Of a DNA stretch of 11,106 nucleotides, positions 4,511 to 11,106 are shown one piece after another. Positions within the stretch are counted from its first letter, which is position 1. Every line of letters begins with the position of its first letter. Position numbers and translations under genes: made by a program. The DNA is from Gammaproteobacteria bacterium (GTDB taxonomy: Bacteria; Pseudomonadota; Gammaproteobacteria; Steroidobacterales; Steroidobacteraceae): contig PMNQ01000231.1 in assembly GCA_003162555.1 (NCBI GenBank), forward strand, positions 4,755 to 15,860, given 5' to 3'. The notes under the pieces are model-generated. The model was not told the DNA's origin, searched no databases, and was given only the letters and a program-made list of their open reading frames with translations.

Positions 4511-7500
4511 TCAGCGTGTCTCGCACTGCACGCCAAGGCAGAACATCTTGACGTTGATGAATACCGGCTGCAGTTCATCGGTGAGCTGCTGGTAGTTGCC
4601 CGCGTTCGCCAGATCCTGCCCCAGCTGATCCACCGCATTCTTGCTGGCATCGCCCAGTGAGTTGGCGCCAGAGAGCGCACCGGAGAGCGCACCGGCGTCT
4701 GAGGTCGGCACACCGGTCGAAGTGCCGACCACGGTGATATTCGCCGCACCGATGACCTGCAGGGCCGCTATGTTGAGATTTCCGGCCACACGAATGCCCG
4801 CATCGCCCGCATCCACCGCTCCCTTGGGCGCGATGAGATTGACGAGACCGGCCGTCTGCCCCGGCGAAGTCAGCAACTGCCCGATGCCGCTGCCTGAAAC
4901 GGCATTGCTGGGATCGACAAAGAGATTGCCGTTGGCGTCCGTCTGAATGACCGGTGGCGGCGCGCCGGATGCGCTCTTGGCACCCTTGCCGGCGTCAATG
5001 TTGCCGTTCGACGCCCAGAGAATGATGTCGCCACCCTCGAGTGTCAGAATTCTCGACTGATTGACTTCGAAGTTCTGGTTGGCAAAGCCGCGGATTGCAC
5101 CTTGCCCCAACACCAGGATTCCAAGGTTCACCTCTGACGGAACGGTTAGCCCGAGCGGCGTAACGAAGGACTTGACCTGCCCGAGTGAGGCAGGCGGATT
5201 GGGCACGCCCACCACCACCGAGCCGCCCGGCACCAGCAGGCTGATATCACCGCCCTGCTCTGTTTTCAGCTGACTGAAAAACATGTTGAGGTCGCCACTG
5301 CGACTCACGACCCGGCCCGCCGAATCCTTGGCCGGGAACAAGGTCTCGATGGCCGTGTAGCCGCGATCGTAGCTCGCACCCTGCTGCGAATGCGCCAGGC
5401 CCGCCTGGCTCAGCTCATCGCTCAGCACGCGCGCCAGCAACGGCAATTGTTGACCAGGCGTCAGCGACTTGAACGCCAGCAACGCGTCCGCATAGGACAG
5501 CCCCGAGTTCGCCACCGGGTCGAGTTGCCGCATGTAGTCGACCAGTGTCGAAGCGTAGCTGCTCGGCGCCCCGGTTGTCGTGCTCGGATCGAGATAGGCC
5601 GCGATGAACGCAGCGTACGCTGGCGGCCGTAATTTGCCCGCATCCGATCCGAGTCCTGCGCCGATCACCATGGATGCGCCATTGGACGGGAGCCGCGGAT
5701 CGGAAAGGCTGCCGGTCGTGCGCAATCCATTGGAGTCGCCGAGATTGATGGTGCCGCCCGCCAACACCACGAGCTGGCCAGGTCCGGCGACGTTGATCCC
5801 GGTGTTGTTCCGGATCAGGGCATTGGTCACTGCCGCGGTAGGCGTCGAGTAGGAGATGTCGCCGCCTGCTGAAACCAGGGTTACGTCGGCGGGGCTGAGA
5901 TTTTTCGCCGTGAAATCCAGCTCGTTGATGTTCCCACCCGCAATCACGCTGCCCTGCTTGGGCAGCGACAGCAGCAACGGTGCGATATCGCCTGCGTCGG
6001 CAATGATCAGTACGGGTTGGCTGTCCCCCTGATGCAGCGGTGCAGTCGGCAACGCCACGTCCGCAAGTCCACTGAAATTGGTGCCGTCCGAGGGCGCAAA
6101 CGGACTCGGCACGCGAGCCGGGTTCACTTCGGAAAGCGTGACGCTGGCGGGCGCGCCGTTGTTGTTGATCGACGCTGCCGCCAGCAGACGCAGATTGCCG
6201 GCGGCGGCCGGGAACAGCGTCAGGCCGACGTTGTAAGGTGTCAGTTTCGCGAGCCTGGCATCGCCAAGATCCACGTCTCCGGAAAGTGAAGCCACGCTGA
6301 CATTGGAGGGGTAAACGGAGAGGTAACTGAAGGGGCTGGCAGTGCCGTCGTACACATTGCCGTCGCTGAGCGCGACGATCGGCAGGTTGAGGAAGGCCTG
6401 CGGATTCAAGGTCACATCACCGCCGACGCTCGCAATGTTGAGGGTGCTCGGCCGGCTGGTCGGCGCATAAGTATAGAACGCCGCATTGGTCGCGTTCTGT
6501 TGCGCGAATTCCGCATTCGCCACGGTGGCCGGCAGCGTCGTGCTGTTGGCCACACCTTCGAGTTCCAGACCGGACCGCGCTGCGATATCGAACGTGCCGT
6601 TGCCCGCCACGATGATGGGATAGACCTGCGTCTCGGGTGGCGGCAGCGGATTCACCGACTGCGCGTCGGGATACTGCTGCCCAAAAGTCGAGTGTGGCCC
6701 TGAAGTGATCGCACCACCCGCGTTGATGGTGGAATTCCCCCAGTCATTCTCGAACACGCCGCTGATGATGTCGCCACCGGCGTCGATCTGGAGGCGACCA
6801 CCGCCAGTGAGCACCAGATCGCGCAACGCCGCAGCGTCACCGGTGGCCGTGAGCAGACGTCCAGTGGTCGGGATCACCGCCGAGGTATTCAATATGTCGC
6901 GGCCCGCATTGATTGCCAGGCTGCCACCTCCCAGCACGCCCACGCCCTGTTGGAACAGGTTGAACATCACCCACCAGCTCGTGTTGACATCCGCACCATA
7001 AACGCCGTCGAGCGGGCCGCGCCGCCACAGCCAATCGGTGACGAGCTGCGAGCTTGGAGCACTGCGCACGTCGCCAGCGGCTGCGATTCGAATGTTGCCG
7101 CCCCGGGTCGGATAGGCAGCGACCGCACCGCCCCGGCGCGAGAGGTTCGGTGCATTGAACAATGACGTCTGCGCAGGAGAGAGTGCCGAAGGCGCGCCCG
7201 CGGTGTAAATCGCGGCCGACAATGGATCGCTCTCGGCGACCAGCAGATTGTTGTTCGCGTCGTAGCCACTGAAGGCGTAGCCGAGCAGTACGTCGCCGCC
7301 TGCGGACATGTCGATACTGCCCGTGCCGGTGCGGATCAGCATTCCTGGCTCAACGATCAGGTTGCCGCTATTGCCCGGATTCGTGTAGCTGGAAACGGAT
7401 CGAGGCTGATTTACCACGGCCATCGGATTGGCAGCACCCAGGTCGGCGCCCGCCGTCAGTCGCAGCGAGCCGGAGTCAGGCGTTGTGCCGGGCTCGCCAA

Positions 7501-10500
7501 AGCTCCACGAACCCAGTTCCCTGCCGTTGTCCGTGAAGCCGTCGCTGATGGACGTGTTGACGACGAGATTGCCAGCGGCACGCAGCGTCACGGCCATTGG
7601 CGCGCCGAGCGCGGTATTCCAGCTCGCGAGGTCCCACACCGCACTCGAGCCGTCGCCGACCGTCAGGTCGCCGCTGCTGTCGACTTCAATGCCCGCGCGA
7701 ACCGACACGTTGCCCAGACCGCTCGCCGCGGCAATCGCCTGGGCGTGCGTAAGGAAATTGCCCGCGTCGATCGCCAGTGCGCCGTTCAGATCTGCAATAT
7801 CGCAGGTACCGCCGCTGCCGCAACCGGAATCGACAGCACCCAGCGAACTCGCCGTGTAGCGCCGCACGCCCTCCACGACGATGGCATTGGCAGAGTGCAC
7901 GACAACGCCGGCGGGATTCTGCACTGCAAGCTGTACGCTGGTCTGATCAGTGGAGCGCGGCGCGCGTAGCGTCAGCGTGCCGTCCGAATCGCTGTTGGTG
8001 CCGCGCAGATCGAAGACGGTCGCGCCAGTCGAGGTACCGCCACCCAGCTGCAGTGTACCTGCAACCGTACCCAGCGTGATGTCACCGCCGCGCGCTGCGA
8101 GAGCCTGCCCATTTGCGCCCATCGGTCCAGCCGGGCCGGCATGTGCATTCAGCGTCGCCCCACTTTCAATCGTGAGACCGGTGCCAGCCCACAGCGCGAT
8201 CCTGCCGCCATCGATGCGGCTTGCATTGCCGCTCGTGTCGATCACGGCACTGCCGGCAACATCAATCGAGCCGCGGTCCGCCGCGAGTTCGAAGCTGTTG
8301 GCATCGATTGCATCGGACAGAACCACACTGACATCATTGCGGGTGCGCAGCGTGAGGTCGCCGTGAAACCCGCCAGCCGCCAACAGCGCGTCCAGCGACG
8401 CCAGTCCTGAAGCTGCGAGGCCCGAGCCCACGTCGAGGGTGAAGCTGCCGGACTTTTGCCCTGCGGCAGCGCCACCATGAATTCCATCGCCGGCAAATAC
8501 GAACATGCCCTGCGGCGCTGCAACCTGCAGGCTGCCTGCATTGCCGTTGGTTCCAGCCGACGATGCCGCGCCAGACACGTCGACACTTGCGCCGTTGTCG
8601 ATCACGACATTGCCGGCATCGGCAGTCAGGGCGACACTGCCCCCGGCACCGGCCGCCTCGGTGCCCGAGAGATTCACGACTGCGCCGCTGGCGTTGATCG
8701 TCGACGCGGCTCCAAGGTGCACATCGCCACCCGTGGCGTGCAGCGCCACACTGCCCGACGGCAGGTTGATGGCGCCATTCTGCTCGATGCTGTTGCCCTG
8801 AATGCTCAGCGTGGCGCCCAGGCCCGCCGCCGGCACATCGTGCGGCAAGGGCGCGGCCGTGCGGCTCAAAGTCACGTTGCCCGTCGCCGCCAGCGATTGG
8901 TTCGATCCTGCTTCACCAATCAGTGCGGCGCTGCTCAGGTTGACCGCCGCGGGACCCGCTGCCGACGCGACGGTCAGTGTGCCCTTGCCCTGGCCGACGA
9001 TATCGCCGTCGGCCAGAAGGTTGACTGCGCTGAATCCGCTGATGGTCTTGTTGCCGGCGCCGAGCGTGATCTGACCCGGCGCAGTCGTTCCGCCGGTGGC
9101 GACGAGATTCAGTGCGCCGGTTCCCCCTGTTGTCGTCGCCTGCGGCGACTGCGTACCGGAAGTGTTGAACAGACTGATCGTGCCGGCCTGCACGCTCTTG
9201 TCGCCCGCGCCGAAACCGGCGATCACCGGCGCGTCGAAGCTGACGCTGTGCAGGGCCGTTGCACCTGATGCCACGGTTCCCAGTTGCACGGAATTGTAGA
9301 AGTCGATGGACGAGCTGCTGCCGATCGTCAGGTCCGTCAGGTTCTTGAGCTCGGAGAGCAGTACGGAACTGATGACCAGACCACCGGTGCCTGCTGGCGC
9401 GTCGCCGATGCTCACCCCGCTTGAATACAGGCTGACCGCCGGTGCCGACACCAGCGCCCCAGGCGTGATCACCGTGTCCTTCGTTCCGTAAAGCAGCAGG
9501 CTGCCAGAGGCCTGCACCGCTGCATCGGCATCGATCGTCACGGTGCCCGCTGGCGTTTGCGTCAATGTCGCCGGGTCGACTGCAATCGACGCGCCGGCGC
9601 CGTTCGACACGCGCAGCAAGGCACCACCTCCCGGCAACAGCAGGTGCGCGGGCGTCGAGGAGGCGGCGGCACTGCTGCCTTGCGCGACCAGTTGTGCGCC
9701 GGAATCCACAGTCACAGTGTCTTTCGCCGCGATCACGATCTGCGGTGCGGCCAATGCGGTCGTATTGCGCAGTTCGACGGTCTGCGTCGTACCAAGCGTC
9801 AGTTGCTGGCCATCCGCCGTGTTGGAACTCGATGCGCCCAGAATCAGCGTCTGGGCCTGCAGCTGATCGAGTTGATGCACATCCAGTTCCACGGTTCCCG
9901 GTTCCAATGGCGGCTGACCGGAGAGCGAATCCACCACCACCAGGTCCCGCGCAATGATCGCGACGTCACCGGCCTGTCCCTGGCGCGTGATGGGCTTGCC
10001 ATTCGAATCCTTGCCAAAAGTGAATTGCCCGACGTTGAAGTCAATCGGGCCAAGCAGGTTCAGGCTGTTCGACACGGACAGCAGCAGTTCGCCCGCGTCC
10101 GCGGGAAGTTGCGGTGGCGAAACCTTGGCTGCGGCCGCAGCCTGGGTGAAGAACGCGTTGGCATAGGAATCCGAATACCCTGAGGCGTTGTGCACGACCG
10201 ACGAGGGTGACACCAGCACTGAGGAGCTCAGGCTGTCGACGGTGCTGGTACCGGCGACGCCGAAGCGGCCCGCGACCATGTAGGAACCATCGGGTTGCGC
10301 CACGACCGAACCCGCCGCGATGCCGCTGTTCGGCTGCACCACCTGGATAGCATAGGCGCCCGGCAGCGCGGCGTAGCGCGCCGGCAGCAGGACATAGGTG
10401 CCGGCGGCGAGGCCAGGCACTCCAGATAGATAGATCGTCTGATTGCCTGTCGCAGCGGAACCCTGCGCGTATTGCGGGTCAACGGGCGCGAACTGCGAAT

Positions 10501-11106
10501 GGAGACTCGGGATGATCGCGTACGAATACACCACCGTGCCAGCCGGGTGCGCCGACGCCGGCAGGTTTTGTGGATCCAGCACATCCCTGGAACCGCCCTG
10601 GCCAGCGATGAATTCGTAGGCGTAGAGGTCGCCGCCTCCTGACAGATCGACATGCGCGCCGGCGGCCACGTTCACGTTCGGCCCAGTGAGGTGGATCTTC
10701 TTGGCCGGAGGCTGTGCCAGCACGTTGGTCAGGCCGGGATACGGGCTGAAGGTCCACTGCGTGCCATTGGCCGTGGAGCCGTATGGAATCAACTGGCCGC
10801 CCGACGATACGGAAGTGACGCTGCCATCGACCAGCGATACGAGACCGGGATCGACGATGTTCCCACTCGAGTCAAGCATCGAGATGCCGTTAAGTGCGAG
10901 CACTCCGAACGGTGCTCGTACCACTCCCGCCTGATGAATTTCAGTCGCATTGACGGTAAGGCTGCCGGCCGCAGACAGAGGCGGCGCTGCCGTGCCGGCT
11001 GCCCCGGTCGTATCGATGTTTACGATGCCCGGCGTGGGCGCGACGCCCGCGGCCGGGACCGTCGGCAGATCGTTGATGACAAACGCGGTGGCGGTGGTCG
11101 GATAGA
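4511..11106 (-). CDS. Giant filamentous haemagglutinin-like exoprotein, DUF3739 family (partial, C-terminal 2197 residues)
   Basis: The frame is open to the right edge, so the N-terminus (signal peptide and the haemagglutination/TPS domain expected for the family) is missing. What is seen is a very long beta-helix: short repeats rich in Gly, Ala, Ser, Thr, Asn and Asp (for example GGSVALTADAGNVVIDNGAS), typical of TpsA proteins secreted through a TpsB pore. Family hallmarks include LSGGGDLYAYEF at visible residues about 154-165 and APVDPQ, then LPARYAALPGAYAIQ after it. The DUF3739 region, about nt 5340-4640, carries LKTEQGGDISLLVPGGSV, NFEVNQSRILTLEGGDI and SNGNIDAGKGAK. The protein ends MFCLGVQCETR. 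The visible part holds just four cysteines, in two pairs: CGSGGTC (nt 7822-7802) and CLGVQC (nt 4540-4523). Likely a surface adhesin or biofilm matrix protein. It has no exosortase tail. No promoter or transporter gene is in the window. Confidence 0.93.
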   Translation of the reverse strand, partial: YPTTATAFVINDLPTVPAAGVAPTPGIVNIDTTGAAGTAAPPLSAAGSLTVNATEIHQAGVVRAPFGVLALNGISMLDSSGNIVDPGLVSLVDGSVTSVSSGGQLIPYGSTANGTQWTFSPYPGLTNVLAQPPAKKIHLTGPNVNVAAGAHVDLSGGGDLYAYEFIAGQGGSRDVLDPQNLPASAHPAGTVVYSYAIIPSLHSQFAPVDPQYAQGSAATGNQTIYLSGVPGLAAGTYVLLPARYAALPGAYAIQVVQPNSGIAAGSVVAQPDGSYMVAGRFGVAGTSTVDSLSSSVLVSPSSVVHNASGYSDSYANAFFTQAAAAAKVSPPQLPADAGELLLSVSNSLNLLGPIDFNVGQFTFGKDSNGKPITRQGQAGDVAIIARDLVVVDSLSGQPPLEPGTVELDVHQLDQLQAQTLILGASSSNTADGQQLTLGTTQTVELRNTTALAAPQIVIAAKDTVTVDSGAQLVAQGSSAAASSTPAHLLLPGGGALLRVSNGAGASIAVDPATLTQTPAGTVTIDADAAVQASGSLLLYGTKDTVITPGALVSAPAVSLYSSGVSIGDAPAGTGGLVISSVLLSELKNLTDLTIGSSSSIDFYNSVQLGTVASGATALHSVSFDAPVIAGFGAGDKSVQAGTISLFNTSGTQSPQATTTGGTGALNLVATGGTTAPGQITLGAGNKTISGFSAVNLLADGDIVGQGKGTLTVASAAGPAAVNLSSAALIGEAGSNQSLAATGNVTLSRTAAPLPHDVPAAGLGATLSIQGNSIEQNGAINLPSGSVALHATGGDVHLGAASTINASGAVVNLSGTEAAGAGGSVALTADAGNVVIDNGASVDVSGAASSAGTNGNAGSLQVAAPQGMFVFAGDGIHGGAAAGQKSGSFTLDVGSGLAASGLASLDALLAAGGFHGDLTLRTRNDVSVVLSDAIDANSFELAADRGSIDVAGSAVIDTSGNASRIDGGRIALWAGTGLTIESGATLNAHAGPAGPMGANGQALAARGGDITLGTVAGTLQLGGGTSTGATVFDLRGTNSDSDGTLTLRAPRSTDQTSVQLAVQNPAGVVVHSANAIVVEGVRRYTASSLGAVDSGCGSGGTCDIADLNGALAIDAGNFLTHAQAIAAASGLGNVSVRAGIEVDSSGDLTVGDGSSAVWDLASWNTALGAPMAVTLRAAGNLVVNTSISDGFTDNGRELGSWSFGEPGTTPDSGSLRLTAGADLGAANPMAVVNQPRSVSSYTNPGNSGNLIVEPGMLIRTGTGSIDMSAGGDVLLGYAFSGYDANNNLLVAESDPLSAAIYTAGAPSALSPAQTSLFNAPNLSRRGGAVAAYPTRGGNIRIAAAGDVRSAPSSQLVTDWLWRRGPLDGVYGADVNTSWWVMFNLFQQGVGVLGGGSLAINAGRDILNTSAVIPTTGRLLTATGDAAALRDLVLTGGGRLQIDAGGDIISGVFENDWGNSTINAGGAITSGPHSTFGQQYPDAQSVNPLPPPETQVYPIIVAGNGTFDIAARSGLELEGVANSTTLPATVANAEFAQQNATNAAFYTYAPTSRPSTLNIASVGGDVTLNPQAFLNLPIVALSDGNVYDGTASPFSYLSVYPSNVSVASLSGDVDLGDARLAKLTPYNVGLTLFPAAAGNLRLLAAASINNNGAPASVTLSEVNPARVPSPFAPSDGTNFSGLADVALPTAPLHQGDSQPVLIIADAGDIAPLLLSLPKQGSVIAGGNINELDFTAKNLSPADVTLVSAGGDISYSTPTAAVTNALIRNNTGINVAGPGQLVVLAGGTINLGDSNGLRTTGSLSDPRLPSNGASMVIGAGLGSDAGKLRPPAYAAFIAAYLDPSTTTGAPSSYASTLVDYMRQLDPVANSGLSYADALLAFKSLTPGQQLPLLARVLSDELSQAGLAHSQQGASYDRGYTAIETLFPAKDSAGRVVSRSGDLNMFFSQLKTEQGGDISLLVPGGSVVVGVPNPPASLGQVKSFVTPLGLTVPSEVNLGILVLGQGAIRGFANQNFEVNQSRILTLEGGDIILWASNGNIDAGKGAKSASGAPPPVIQTDANGNLFVDPSNAVSGSGIGQLLTSPGQTAGLVNLIAPKGAVDAGDAGIRVAGNLNIAALQVIGAANITVVGTSTGVPTSDAGALSGALSGANSLGDASKNAVDQLGQDLANAGNYQQLTDELQPVFINVKMFCLGVQCETR
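4671..4694. repeat. Tandem 12-bp direct repeat in the giant exoprotein gene
   Basis: GAGAGCGCACCG occurs twice back to back (4671-4682 and 4683-4694), encoding a repeated SGAL near the C-terminus (SGALSGALSGA). It keeps the frame and could expand or contract by four residues per unit. Confidence 0.7.
4703..4730. repeat. Perfect 9-bp inverted repeat inside the giant exoprotein gene
   Basis: GGTCGGCAC (4703-4711) and GTGCCGACC (4722-4730) are exact reverse complements around a 10-base loop. The stem is GC-rich and should fold strongly in either transcript. It lies about 190-220 bases before the stop and encodes part of VVGTSTGVPTSDA. No T-run follows. Confidence 0.6.

Noticed and set aside
8456..9268. 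270-residue plus-strand reading frame opposite the giant gene
   Set aside because: Antisense to a well-supported beta-helix coding sequence; Arg/Ala/Cys-rich with no domain or ribosome binding site.
1..11106. CRISPR array, tRNA, rRNA, insertion sequence or attachment site
   Set aside because: No regularly spaced repeats, no RNA gene signatures and no transposase or integrase reading frames were seen on either strand.

Overview
The window is GC-rich and gene-dense, apart from one AT-richer gap at 2350-2663. It looks like a cell-surface and exopolysaccharide accessory region of a Gram-negative proteobacterium. Gamma- or Betaproteobacteria is my inference from the families present: a DUF3739-type filamentous haemagglutinin, exosortase (PEP-CTERM-like) sorting signals, a Poly_export/SLBB protein and an outer-membrane beta-barrel. 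No RNA gene, insertion sequence, CRISPR array or phage gene was seen. Genus cannot be told.

Layout, right to left, because almost everything is on the minus strand. (i) 11106-4511 is the C-terminal 2197 residues of a giant secreted beta-helix protein of the filamentous haemagglutinin/DUF3739 family, the exoprotein type of two-partner secretion. Its N-terminus and any TpsB transporter lie beyond the right edge. (ii) 3925-4497 is a lone plus-strand gene for a small single-pass membrane protein of unknown function. It converges on the giant gene with a 13 bp gap. (iii) 3890-2664 encodes a 408-residue outer-membrane beta-barrel whose start codon lies only 34 bp from the start of the plus-strand gene. 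(iv) 2663-2350 is non-coding, with an AT-rich block and repeated TGACAAT heptamers. (v) 2349-519 holds three genes, each overlapping the next by ATGA: a VPIP-tailed exosortase-type substrate, a ribbon-helix-helix DNA-binding protein, and a VPLP-tailed exosortase-type substrate. (vi) 432-1 is the N-terminal 144 residues of a Wza-like polysaccharide export protein running off the left edge.

How they may work together (inference): the two tailed proteins would be exported by Sec, processed by an exosortase encoded elsewhere, and released to the surface along with a polysaccharide exported through the Wza-like protein. The ribbon-helix-helix protein between them is a candidate autoregulator of the operon, and the TGACAAT dyad upstream of the first gene is a candidate operator. 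The beta-barrel and the giant beta-helix protein fit the same surface/biofilm theme but may be separate transcription units. The most unusual element is the substrate-regulator-substrate triad with its repeat-rich leader.
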